Of a DNA stretch of 64,000 nucleotides, positions 34,490-42,946 are shown piece after piece; positions within the stretch are counted from its first letter, which is position 1; the number at the start of each line of letters is the position of its first letter. This DNA comes from Maritimibacter sp. DP1N21-5 (lineage in GTDB: Bacteria; Pseudomonadota; Alphaproteobacteria; Rhodobacterales; Rhodobacteraceae). Below the pieces are notes generated by a model. It was not told the origin of the DNA. It searched no databases and saw only the letters and a program-made list of their open reading frames with translations. The DNA lies in contig NZ_JAHUZF010000001.1 in the NCBI RefSeq assembly GCF_019218295.1, positions 68,966 through 132,965 on the forward strand. The letters are read 5' to 3'. The position numbers and the translations under genes were made by a program.

Positions 34490-34833
34490 CCCGCCGTTTC
34501 AAGGATATCTCCGGCCCCGACATGGCCGTCTGGTGCGAGATGCTCGCCGACGACAACGCCATCCACCTGTCGCGCTACGCCGCCCAAGCCGCGGGCTTCG
34601 GGCCACGCCGCGTGAACCCGGGACCCGCCAACCTCGCCTGTCTCATGTCGCTGGTGGGCGAGGATATTGCCCATGTGGACGCGCGCTTTTCCGGCAACGT
34701 CTTCGAAGGCGACGACCTGACCGCCGAGGTCACGTCCCACACCACGACCGAGACCGAAACCCGCCTGATCCGCGACGCCGACGGCGGCACCGTCGTCACT
34801 GCCACCTTCACCCGATCCAAGGACAAGTCATGA
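34486..34833 (+). CDS. MaoC-like hot-dog dehydratase
   Basis: A 115-residue single hot-dog domain. LADDNAIHLSRYAAQAAGFG (about 19-38) matches the hydratase-2 motif, with catalytic Asp and His in DDNAIH; RRVNPGPANLACLMSLVGE is the central helix. It overlaps the previous gene (ATGA) and the acyl-CoA synthetase after it (ATGA). Probable role: hydration of an enoyl-CoA together with the upstream partner, in the manner of two-subunit MaoC enzymes such as ChsH1-ChsH2. Confidence 0.75.
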   Translation: MTRRFKDISGPDMAVWCEMLADDNAIHLSRYAAQAAGFGPRRVNPGPANLACLMSLVGEDIAHVDARFSGNVFEGDDLTAEVTSHTTTETETRLIRDADGGTVVTATFTRSKDKS

Positions 34834-36311
34834 GTGCTGAAGAAGCCTCCCGAACCACCGTCTACGCCCTCATCGCGATGCGCGCCCGCGTCACCCCCGA
34901 TGCCCCCGCGCTGGAATGCGGCGGTCGTCGCCTGACCTTCGCCCAGACCGTCGAGGCGGCCGACCGGATCGCCGCCGATTTCACCGCACGCGGTCTGACC
35001 CGGGGCGACCGGATCGCGGTGATTTCAGAGAACCGGATCGACTACACGCTCGTGCAACTGGCCGGGGCCAAACTGGGGCTCATCGTCGCTTGCCAGAACT
35101 GGCGCCTTCTGCCCGCCGATCTCGCCTATTGCGTCGCGCTCATCGACCCCGCGCTGGTGATCGCTTCCGAGCGTCACATGGCGCTCGCGACCGAGGTGGC
35201 CGGCAATGTCCCGGTGGCCCCCATCAACGGCCTCGGCGCATCCGGCGCGACCCCCTGCGCCGCCGAACCCGAGGACGGGCTCTTCATCATCTACACCTCC
35301 GGCACCACCGGGCGGCCCAAGGCGGCGGTCATCTCGCACCGGGCCCAGATCGCCCGGATGAGCGCCCTGCGCCTCGACATGGGGATCCTGCCCGGTGATG
35401 GCTATATTTCCTGGGCGCCCATGTTCCACATCGGCGGCACCGAGCATGTCATGTCGACCCTGATGAGCGGCGGCCCCAACGTGATCGTCGACAGCTTCGA
35501 CCCCGACGCCGTCATCGACGCGCTGGAGACCCACCCCATTGGCTGGCTCATGCTGGTGCCCGCCACCATCGAGCCGCTCATCGCCCGGATGAAAGAAAGA
35601 CGACCGAAAATCAAAGGCGTGCGTGGCGTCGGCTGCATGGCCGATCTCGTGCCGCTCGCCGTGGTGAACGAGATCACGACTTTGGTGAATGCGCCCTTCG
35701 TCAACTCCTTCGGCGCGACCGAAACCGGGATGGCGCCCCTTTCGGGCGGCATGATCCCCGTCGGAAAGGCGCATGACAGCCTGGCCAAGCAGCTCTCGAT
35801 TCTGACCGAACTGCGCCTCGTCGGCCCAGACGGGCAGGACGTCGCCCCGGGCGAGGCGGGCGAGGCTTGGGTCCGGGGCCCGACGCTCTTCTCCGGCTAC
35901 TGGAACGCGCCCGAGGTGAATGCCAAGGAATTCGCTGGCGGCTGGTTCCACATGGGGGACCTCTTCCGCCTTACGGCGCGCGGCTACGAATTCGCGGGCC
36001 GGTCGAAATACCTGATCAAGTCGGGCGGCGAGAACATCTATCCCGCCGAGATCGAGCGCATTCTCCTCGCCGACCCGCGCGTCGCGGATGCCATCGTGGT
36101 GAAGAAGGCCGACGACCGCTGGGGCGAAGTGCCAGTGGCCGTCATCGCCCGCCAGGACGAGACGCTGACCGAGGATCAGGTCAACGCGCTCTGCGCTGCG
36201 GAACTGGCAAGCTACAAGCGCCCACGAGGCGTGGTCTTCGTCGGCCTCGAGGACCTGCCGCGCAACGTCTCTGGCAAGATCCTGCGCGAGGCGGTCGAGG
36301 GCATGGTCTAG
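34830..36311 (+). CDS. Acyl-CoA synthetase (AMP-binding, class I adenylate-forming)
   Basis: A 493-residue acid-CoA ligase. The P-loop IIYTSGTTGRPKAAVISH lies near 151-168, NSFGATETGMAPL near 290, the hinge region GDLFRLTARGYEFAGRSKYL near 372-391, and the catalytic C-terminal Lys in LPRNVSGKILREAVEG. It activates a carboxylic acid through an acyl-AMP intermediate. The ATGA overlap with the MaoC gene implies coupled activation and hydration. The substrate is not evident from the motifs. Confidence 0.9.
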   Translation: MSAEEASRTTVYALIAMRARVTPDAPALECGGRRLTFAQTVEAADRIAADFTARGLTRGDRIAVISENRIDYTLVQLAGAKLGLIVACQNWRLLPADLAYCVALIDPALVIASERHMALATEVAGNVPVAPINGLGASGATPCAAEPEDGLFIIYTSGTTGRPKAAVISHRAQIARMSALRLDMGILPGDGYISWAPMFHIGGTEHVMSTLMSGGPNVIVDSFDPDAVIDALETHPIGWLMLVPATIEPLIARMKERRPKIKGVRGVGCMADLVPLAVVNEITTLVNAPFVNSFGATETGMAPLSGGMIPVGKAHDSLAKQLSILTELRLVGPDGQDVAPGEAGEAWVRGPTLFSGYWNAPEVNAKEFAGGWFHMGDLFRLTARGYEFAGRSKYLIKSGGENIYPAEIERILLADPRVADAIVVKKADDRWGEVPVAVIARQDETLTEDQVNALCAAELASYKRPRGVVFVGLEDLPRNVSGKILREAVEGMV

Positions 36312-36341
36312 GGACCAACACCACGCCCTGCCTATGGTCCC
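36311..36341. terminator. Hairpin between convergent genes
   Basis: GGGACCA (36311-36317) can pair with TGGTCCC (36335-36341) across a 17-base loop, right at the ligase stop and just before the end of the convergent HAD-ECH gene. Plausible bidirectional terminator; the stem is short. Confidence 0.4.
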
Positions 36342-36343
36342 GC

Positions 36344-38563
36344 TCAGCGCTTGAGCGTCGCCAGCATGGTCTGCCGCGTTGTCTCGCGCGCGGCCATCCG
36401 CAGCACCGCCGCGCGTTCCAGATCCCGCATCTCGGCCTCCGGCAGGGGGCGGGCGGGGTCGCCCTCCGGACCCCCCGTCAGCACCGTCGCCAGATCCGTC
36501 GCAACCGCGAGCGCAACGTCATCCAGCCGCCCCGCCGCGTGATGCGCCCGGGTCGCGGCAAGCGCCCCCGCCATCCCCGCCGGACCAGGAACCGACAGAA
36601 ACGCCTCGGGCGGCGCAACGTAACCCTCGATCATCGCCCGCGCCCGCTCCATCGCCACCGGTTCCACATCGTCCAGATGCATCACGATATCGTCCGTGGG
36701 CCGGATCAGGTGGAGCCCCTGCGCCTCGGCGGCCGAGGTCGCGGTGGGGCCGGGGAGCAGAAGCTCCACCGTCCGGCCGGCAACGGCGGCAGGGCCCACC
36801 GCGCCGGTATCTGGGTTGGACAGCCGCTCGAACATCCGCGTGCATCCGCCCCAGCCCGGCAGGATGCCAAGCTTGGGTTCCGGAAGGCCAAAACGCGCCT
36901 CGGCATGGGCGACGACGTGATCGGCATGGAGCGTGATCTCGCATCCCCCGCCATAGGCAAGGCCGTGCACCGCCGCCACGACCGGCATCGGCGACTGGCG
37001 CAGCGCGGCAAAGGCGCTCTGGCCACGGGCGAGGAAGGCCTCAAGCCGCTGGGGATCTTCCGCGAGCGTCAGGAAGCTGGCGAGGTCGGCCCCCGCCGAA
37101 AACGCCCGCGCCGACCCCGGCGCCAGAACCAGCGCCTTGAGCCGGCCCCCGGCAAGCTCGGTGGCATGGTCGAGCACGTCGAAGACCTCGGGTGAAAACA
37201 CCCCCATCTTCGTCAGTATGCGGAAGATGCCGATCCCGTCGCCGGCATCTTCGAGCCGCGCCGCGCCGTTGTCCGCGATCACCGGCAGGGCGGGCTTCGC
37301 GGCCGTCGTCCCGATGAACCGCCCCCGCGCCGCCGCCTCTGCGACCAAGGCGGGAACCGGCCCGCCTTCGCGCTCCAGACGGGCCGCGATGTAGTCGGCC
37401 CCGATCCGGTCGGCCTGCGCAAAGGGCCCCTCGCGCCAGCCGTAGCCAAGCGCCACCGCCGTGTCGATCGACGGCAGGTCATGGGCAATTTCGTCGGCCA
37501 CCTCGGCGGTATAGGTCACGAGCCGCGCGAGCACCGTCCAGGCGTAATTGCCCAGTTTGCCCCCGCCCTCGATCAGCGCCTTCAGATCGCGCACCCGCTC
37601 GGGTCGGGCCTCGGGACGATAGTCGCGGGACGCGAGGTCCAGCGCCTCCCGCGCGCCCTCTGCGGTCCGCCGATAGAACCCGCCACCCGCCTTGCGGCCG
37701 AGCCGGCCCTTGGCGACCATGTCCTGCGCAAGCGGGGAGCCAGCAAGGTCATAGGCCCGAAACCCGTCCGATGCCGGGAGCGACCGGATCAGGCTGCCCC
37801 AGACCAGCGGGATAAGGTCGATCCCGATCAGGTCCAGTAGCCCGAAGACCCCCGTCGCGGGCACCCCGAAAGACGCAATGACCGCGTCGGCCTCTTCCAC
37901 GGTCAGCCCCTGCGCCTCGGCCTCGAGCACCGCCATGGCCATCCAGTAGCAACCGATGCGATTGGCGATGAAACCGGGCGTGTCGCGGCAATCGACCGTG
38001 GTCTTGCCAAGGATCGCCCGCCCCGCGCGATGCGCCCGCGCGACGCTCTCGGGGTCGGACTCGGGACCCGCGACGATCTCGAGCAACTGCATGTGGCGCG
38101 GCGGGTTGAAGAAATGCGAAATGACGAAGTCCCGCCCGAAGGCGTCGGACAGCCCCGCCACCAGATCGGCACGCTTCAGCGTCGAGGTATTGGACGACAC
38201 CGTCGATCCCGGTTTGCGCAGCGCATCGAGCCGGGCATAAAGGTCGCGCTTGGCACCCAGATCCTCGATGATCGCCTCCACGATCCAGTCGGCCTCGGCC
38301 ACCCGGTCGAGATGCGCGTCCGTGTTCCCGGTGCGCACCAGCCTCGCCGCCTCCGCCGACATGAAGCCGCCCACCTTGATCTGCCGGGCGAGCCCGCCTT
38401 CGGCCGGACCCGATCCACCCTCGGCATCGGGGATGTCGAGCAGGTCCACGGGAATACCCGCGTTCGCGAATTGCGCCGCGATCCCGCCCCCCATGGACCC
38501 CGCGCCGATCACGCAGGCCCGTTTCACACCGGTCGCTTGGGCTCCGAACACCTGACCGTCCAT
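36344..38563 (-). CDS. 3-hydroxyacyl-CoA dehydrogenase / enoyl-CoA hydratase fusion
   Basis: A 739-residue bifunctional beta-oxidation enzyme. An NAD-binding 3-hydroxyacyl-CoA dehydrogenase comes first (ACVIGAGSMGGGIAAQFANA at about 16-35; VISHFFNPPRHMQLLEIV with the catalytic His; PGFIANRIG), followed by a second HCDH-type region to about 440 and then an enoyl-CoA hydratase (AFSAGADLASF; HGLAYGGGCEITLHADHV; PEPKLGILPGWGG). This order is the reverse of enteric FadB. I use the ATG at 38563, overlapping the thiolase stop by one base (TGATG), as the Rossmann fold starts soon after. It acts downstream of the hydratases here. Confidence 0.9.
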   Translation of the reverse strand: MDGQVFGAQATGVKRACVIGAGSMGGGIAAQFANAGIPVDLLDIPDAEGGSGPAEGGLARQIKVGGFMSAEAARLVRTGNTDAHLDRVAEADWIVEAIIEDLGAKRDLYARLDALRKPGSTVSSNTSTLKRADLVAGLSDAFGRDFVISHFFNPPRHMQLLEIVAGPESDPESVARAHRAGRAILGKTTVDCRDTPGFIANRIGCYWMAMAVLEAEAQGLTVEEADAVIASFGVPATGVFGLLDLIGIDLIPLVWGSLIRSLPASDGFRAYDLAGSPLAQDMVAKGRLGRKAGGGFYRRTAEGAREALDLASRDYRPEARPERVRDLKALIEGGGKLGNYAWTVLARLVTYTAEVADEIAHDLPSIDTAVALGYGWREGPFAQADRIGADYIAARLEREGGPVPALVAEAAARGRFIGTTAAKPALPVIADNGAARLEDAGDGIGIFRILTKMGVFSPEVFDVLDHATELAGGRLKALVLAPGSARAFSAGADLASFLTLAEDPQRLEAFLARGQSAFAALRQSPMPVVAAVHGLAYGGGCEITLHADHVVAHAEARFGLPEPKLGILPGWGGCTRMFERLSNPDTGAVGPAAVAGRTVELLLPGPTATSAAEAQGLHLIRPTDDIVMHLDDVEPVAMERARAMIEGYVAPPEAFLSVPGPAGMAGALAATRAHHAAGRLDDVALAVATDLATVLTGGPEGDPARPLPEAEMRDLERAAVLRMAARETTRQTMLATLKR

Positions 38564-39696
38564 CACGCCGCCTCCAGAACCATGGCGATACCCATGCCGC
38601 CGCCGATGCACTGGGTGGCAAGCCCGTAACGTTTGCCGTCCCGCTTGAGGAGCGACGCGGCCTTGCCGACGAGCCGCCCACCGGTCCCGCCCAAGGGATG
38701 ACCAAGCGCGATGGCACCACCATCGACGTTGAGCGTCGCGGGGTCGATCTCGAGCTCCCGACGACAGGCCTCGGCCTGCGAGGCGAAGGCCTCGTTCATC
38801 TCGACGATGTCGATGTCCTTGATGGTGAGCCCCGCCCGTTTCATCGCCTTCTTCGAGCTTTCGACCGGCCCCATCCCCATGATCCCCGGCGCACAGCCCG
38901 ACACGCCGAAGCCCGCGATCCGCGCGAGCGGGGTCAGGTCATGCCGCTTGAGGAAGGCCTCGGAACAGACCAGGAGCGCCGACGCGCCGTCGGTCATCGG
39001 CGAGGACGTCCCCGCCGTCACGCTGCCCCCGTCAAGGAAAGCAGGCTTCAGGGTGGACAGCTTGTCGAGCGAGGTCTCGCGCGGACAGCCGTCGGTATCG
39101 ACCACCCCGGCGGCCGTTTCGACCGGAGTGATTTCCCCGGCCAGCCGCCCCTCGGCCTGCGCCGCCACGGCCTTTTGCTGGCTGACCAGCGCGAAGGCCT
39201 CCTGCGTCTCACGGTCCACGCCGTATTGCCGGGCCACCCGCTCGGCGGTCAGGCCCACGTTGATGAAGTCGGCCACGTGATCCGCCGGCCATTCCGGCGG
39301 CGGTGCGATGTTGAAGCCCATCATCGGGACCCGCGTCATGCTCTCGGCCCCGCCCGCGACGAAGGCCTCGCCCGCGCCCATCAGGATCATCCCGGCGGCG
39401 ACCTGAACCGCCTGCACCGACGAACCGCACCAGCGGTTCACGGTCATACCCGCCGTCGCCTCGGGCAGCCCGGCAAGAAGCCCGGTGATCCGCCCGATGT
39501 TGAGCCCCTGCTCGCCTTCCGGAAAGGCGCAGCCCCAGACGACATCCTCGATCTCGTCTCCCGGCACGCCGGTCCTTGCCAGAAGCCCGCGTATGGCCGC
39601 AGCCCCAAGGTGATCGGGCCGCACGCCGGCCAAGGCCCCCTTGCGGGCAAAGGTGAAGGGTGTGCGGGTATAGGCGGCGATATAGGCGGTCTGCAT
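38563..39696 (-). CDS. Acetyl-CoA acyltransferase (thiolase)
   Basis: A 377-residue thiolase. The acyl-accepting Cys is in NRWCGSSVQAVQVAAG near residue 86, His in GHPLGGTGGRLVG and the second Cys in TQCIGGGMGIAMVLE. It performs the last step of beta-oxidation, thiolysis of a 3-oxoacyl-CoA. Start ATG 39696 begins the conserved QTAYIAAYTRTPF; the in-frame ATG at 39732 overlaps an operator-like TTGTATAC. It heads the two-gene operon with the HAD-ECH fusion. Confidence 0.88.
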   Translation of the reverse strand: MQTAYIAAYTRTPFTFARKGALAGVRPDHLGAAAIRGLLARTGVPGDEIEDVVWGCAFPEGEQGLNIGRITGLLAGLPEATAGMTVNRWCGSSVQAVQVAAGMILMGAGEAFVAGGAESMTRVPMMGFNIAPPPEWPADHVADFINVGLTAERVARQYGVDRETQEAFALVSQQKAVAAQAEGRLAGEITPVETAAGVVDTDGCPRETSLDKLSTLKPAFLDGGSVTAGTSSPMTDGASALLVCSEAFLKRHDLTPLARIAGFGVSGCAPGIMGMGPVESSKKAMKRAGLTIKDIDIVEMNEAFASQAEACRRELEIDPATLNVDGGAIALGHPLGGTGGRLVGKAASLLKRDGKRYGLATQCIGGGMGIAMVLEAA

Positions 39697-39724
39697 GATT
39701 TTGTGTCCCGTTATAGGTTCATCT

Positions 39725-39732
39725 GTATACAA
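39725..39732. promoter_or_regulatory. TTGTATAC operator candidate upstream of the thiolase gene
   Basis: GTATACAA on the plus strand (TTGTATAC on the minus), 29 bases before the thiolase start and in the 79-base gap after the TIM-barrel gene. It suggests a separate promoter for the thiolase operon under the shared regulator. Confidence 0.55.
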
Positions 39733-39775
39733 GGAAATTGGACGCGCGACGATAGGGCATGCGTGTCATCTCCTC

Positions 39776-40585
39776 TCAGGCGGTCGCGGATATGGTGAGA
39801 AGTTTGCGCGTGGCGCGGACAAGACGTGCGGCACGGTCGGCGGGGCTTACCCCGGTGTCGGCAAAGCGCTTCAGCGGAACCTCGATGTCGAGCGGACAGC
39901 CCTTAGGCAGGGCAGCAAGGAACTCGGGCAGGGGAAACTCGCCCTCGCCCGGAATGCCCCGGTTCTCCACCGCCTCGCCAAAGGGGCTTTCGGGCGCGCG
40001 GAGCGGCCCGTCACAGATCTGCGCCGCCCCGATGAGCGACGGATTGGTCCCCGCAAGGTCGGCAACACTGCCGCCCGTGCGAAACAGATGAAGCGGATCG
40101 ACCAGCAGGCTCAGATTGTCATGCCCCGCCTCGCGCAGGAACTCGGCCCCTGCCCCGATCGACCGGCATTCGGAGAACTTCATGAACTCGACCGACACCG
40201 CGATGCCGCGTTCGCCCGCCAGATCCGCAAGCCCGCACATATTGGCCACGGCCCGCCTCCGGTCGGCATCCTGCACCAGCGCCGTGAGCCGCGTCGCGCC
40301 GAGCTCGGCGCCCAGATCCAGCGCCGGGAGGAAATCCTCGGGCACCGTCTCCGGCCCGACCGAGAAAACCTCGACGTTGTGCACCCGTACGCCATGGTCG
40401 TCGCAGGCCGCCACGAAATCCCGCGCGCCCTGCCCGGCCTCGACCCTCGGGAAGATATCGAGTTTCGGCGACGGCGCGACGACGAAGACCGACACGCTGT
40501 CCACTCCCGCCCCCCGCGCGATTCCCGGAAGGTCCACCGGAGCCACGTCGCGCAGGCACAGTTGATGCAGGGTCAATCGGGTCAT
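39776..40585 (-). CDS. Sugar-phosphate isomerase/epimerase-like TIM-barrel protein (second copy)
   Basis: A 269-residue TIM barrel. MTRLTLHQLCLRDVAPVDLP, DSVSVFVVAPS, VRVHNVEVFSVGPE, SVEFMKFSEC, LLVDPLHLFRTGG and CPLDIEVPLKRFAD show the strand-end Glu, Asp and His residues of xylose-isomerase-like enzymes. Layout and several segments parallel the protein at 21790-22596 (LHQL opening, NVEVFS versus GMDVFS, ICDGPL versus LCDGPL). It overlaps livF by four bases, so it belongs to the liv operon and probably acts on the imported substrate. Function unknown. Confidence 0.77.
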   Translation of the reverse strand: MTRLTLHQLCLRDVAPVDLPGIARGAGVDSVSVFVVAPSPKLDIFPRVEAGQGARDFVAACDDHGVRVHNVEVFSVGPETVPEDFLPALDLGAELGATRLTALVQDADRRRAVANMCGLADLAGERGIAVSVEFMKFSECRSIGAGAEFLREAGHDNLSLLVDPLHLFRTGGSVADLAGTNPSLIGAAQICDGPLRAPESPFGEAVENRGIPGEGEFPLPEFLAALPKGCPLDIEVPLKRFADTGVSPADRAARLVRATRKLLTISATA

Positions 40586-41295
40586 GCGCCCAGATAGCTC
40601 TCGATGATCGACGGGTTCTCGGCAATCTCGGCCGAGGTGCCCTCGTGCGAAATCACGCCACGTTCGAGCACATAGGCCCGCCGCGTGATCTCCAGCGCCC
40701 GATGCGCGTTCTGTTCGACCAGAAGCACGGTCAGCCCCTCGGCGTTGAGCTTCTTCAAGGCATCGAAGACCTGATCGGTGATCAGGGGTGACAGGCCCAG
40801 CGACGGCTCGTCGAGGAGAAGCAGCTCCGGCCCCCCCATCAGCGCCCGTCCAATGGCCAGCATCTGTTGCTGCCCGCCCGACAGCGTCCCCGCGATCTGG
40901 TTCCGGCGCTCTTCCAGCACGGGAAACAGCTCGTAGACATGATCGAGCGTATAGCGCGTCTGCCGCCCGCCCAGGGCGATCTGCCCGACCTGAAGGTTCT
41001 CGTAGACGCTCATGTCACCCAGAATCTGACGCCCCTCGGGCACATGCAAAAGCCCCCGGCGCGCCACGGCATGGGGATTGAGCCCCCGCGTCTCGGCCCC
41101 GTTGAACACAATCTCGCCGGACTTGCGTTTGACCACGTTGGACAGCGCGTTGAGCAGCGTGGATTTTCCCGCGCCGTTCGAGCCGATCAGCGCGACCATC
41201 TCGCCCTCTTCGACCGTCAGCGACACGCCGCGCAGCGCCTTGATGCCCTTGTAGGAGACATGAAGGTCGGTGATGGACAGTTTCTCGTTCGCCAT
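40582..41295 (-). CDS. livF: Branched-chain-amino-acid-type ABC transporter ATPase LivF
   Basis: A 237-residue ABC ATPase. Walker A is GSNGAGKST (about 37-45), the signature is LSGGQQQMLAIGRALMGG and Walker B is LLLLDEPSLGLSP. The short LivF-type ending IIESYLGA is present. It energises the LivHM permease. Position in a catabolic island suggests the imported ligand is a carboxylate or aromatic acid rather than leucine. Confidence 0.93.
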   Translation of the reverse strand: MANEKLSITDLHVSYKGIKALRGVSLTVEEGEMVALIGSNGAGKSTLLNALSNVVKRKSGEIVFNGAETRGLNPHAVARRGLLHVPEGRQILGDMSVYENLQVGQIALGGRQTRYTLDHVYELFPVLEERRNQIAGTLSGGQQQMLAIGRALMGGPELLLLDEPSLGLSPLITDQVFDALKKLNAEGLTVLLVEQNAHRALEITRRAYVLERGVISHEGTSAEIAENPSIIESYLGA

Positions 41296-41301
41296 GATGC
41301 C

Positions 41302-42066
41302 CTAGTGCCCCTTGGTTCCGATGTATGCCGCGACGACCTTGGGGTCGCGGGTGACGGTATGCGGATCACCAGCCGCGATCATGCGGCCAGAGTCGAGCAC
41401 ATAGACCTGTTTGCACAGTCGCGTGACGAAACCGACGTTATGTTCGATGAGCAGAAGCCCCATGCCGCTTTCGGCCAGTTCGCGAAAGATCACGGCGAGC
41501 TCTTCGCTCTCCACGTCGTTCATCCCCGCGACGGGTTCATCCAGCAGCACGATGTCCGGCTCGCTCGCAATCGCGCGGGCCATCTCGACCCGGCGCTGGT
41601 GGCCATAGGCGAGGTTGCCCGCCTCAAGGTCCGCATATTCCTCGAGCCGGAAGCGCTTGAGAAGCTCATGCGCCTTTTCCCGGAACTCGCGGTTCTCACG
41701 AAGCGCCCGTGGCAGCCCCAGAAGGCTCGCCACCACGCCCGCCTGCTCGCGCCGGTGAAAACCGATCAGCACGTTCTCCAGCACGCTCGCCTCGGGCAGA
41801 AGACGGATGTTCTGGAAGGTCCGGCTCACCCCGTGCCGCGCCACGATATCGGCGCGGTCGGTCGAGATCGACCTCTCCCCCAGCCGGATGTCCCCATGGG
41901 TGAGCGAGAGCACGCCCGAGATCATGTTGACCACGGTGGACTTGCCCGCGCCGTTGGGTCCGATCAGCCCCGTGATCTCGCCCTTCGGGACGACCATCGT
42001 GACATCATCGACGGCTTTCAGGCCACCGAAATGCTTGGACACGGCCTCAAGATGAAGTGACGGCAT
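41302..42066 (-). CDS. livG: Branched-chain-amino-acid-type ABC transporter ATPase LivG
   Basis: A 254-residue ABC ATPase of the LivG subgroup. Walker A GPNGAGKST, the long insert with VSRTFQNIRLLPEASVLENV, signature region LAYGHQRRVEMARAIASEP (LSGGQ replaced by LAYGHQ, normal for LivG), Walker B IVLLDEPVAGMN, and the C-terminal VVAAYIGTKGH. It overlaps livM by 20 bases and is 6 bases from livF. Confidence 0.93.
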   Translation of the reverse strand: MPSLHLEAVSKHFGGLKAVDDVTMVVPKGEITGLIGPNGAGKSTVVNMISGVLSLTHGDIRLGERSISTDRADIVARHGVSRTFQNIRLLPEASVLENVLIGFHRREQAGVVASLLGLPRALRENREFREKAHELLKRFRLEEYADLEAGNLAYGHQRRVEMARAIASEPDIVLLDEPVAGMNDVESEELAVIFRELAESGMGLLLIEHNVGFVTRLCKQVYVLDSGRMIAAGDPHTVTRDPKVVAAYIGTKGH

Positions 42067-42946
42067 CGCGGGCCTCCTTGTCGGTCAGGGCTTGTGCCTT
42101 CTTCGCGGTCTTGCGGCGGCGGAACCAGAACACGATCTCGTCCCCGACGCCGTTGGGCAGGAAGGTGATGACGAGGATCAGGATGATCCCGTTCACCGCC
42201 GGGCGATACTCGGCCAAAGGCCGCGCCAGCTCCGGCAGGATCGCCATGATCGCTGCCCCCATGATCGGGCCGAGAAGTGTGGTCCGCCCGCCAAGGATCA
42301 CGACCGTCAGGACGTTGACCATGAAGGCGAAACCGAAGTTGTGCGGCTCGATCTGGAACACGTAAAGCGATTGAAGCCCGCCAAAAAGCCCGCCGACCGC
42401 GCCCGACAGGATGAAGGCCAGCGCATGGTAGCGCCCGATGTTCACCCCCAGCGACGAAGCCACACTTTCCTCCTGACGCAGCGCGTCAAAGATCCGGCCA
42501 AGCCCGGTGCGCCCGATGGACCACATCACATACATGGTGACGACGACCACCGCGAGCAGGGTCCAGGTGTTCATGACGCGCGGAATTCCCGTGACGCCAA
42601 GCGCGCCGCCGGTGAAGTCCTCGCCATAAAGCAGGAGCGACAGCACGATCTGCACGAAGGCGAGCGTCGCGATGGCCTGAAACGCGCCGCGCAGGCGGGC
42701 GAGCGGCAGCGACAGCAGGAACCCGACGGCCCCCGCGATCACCATGCCAAGCACAACCGTCGACCAGATCGGCACGTCATAGCGCGTGACGAGGATCGCG
42801 ACCGTATAGGCCCCGAGCGCCCCGAACCCGGCGGTCGCGATGGAAAACACCCCCGCCCGTAGCGCGATCTGCTGCGAATAGCCGAAGCCGACCGACAACA
42901 GGAAGAAGTCGATGATCGGCTGATAGGCGTAGTAGAAATTGATCAC
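42047..42946 (-). CDS. livM: Branched-chain-amino-acid-type ABC transporter permease LivM
   Basis: A 299-residue permease with about eight helices. GYSQQIALRAGVFSIATAGF near the N-terminus and GGRTTLLGPIMGAAIMAIL towards the end are LivM-typical; SVASSLGVNIGRYHALAFIL is the loop coupling to the ATPase. It overlaps livH by four bases. Confidence 0.92.
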   Translation of the reverse strand: MINFYYAYQPIIDFFLLSVGFGYSQQIALRAGVFSIATAGFGALGAYTVAILVTRYDVPIWSTVVLGMVIAGAVGFLLSLPLARLRGAFQAIATLAFVQIVLSLLLYGEDFTGGALGVTGIPRVMNTWTLLAVVVVTMYVMWSIGRTGLGRIFDALRQEESVASSLGVNIGRYHALAFILSGAVGGLFGGLQSLYVFQIEPHNFGFAFMVNVLTVVILGGRTTLLGPIMGAAIMAILPELARPLAEYRPAVNGIILILVITFLPNGVGDEIVFWFRRRKTAKKAQALTDKEARDAVTSS

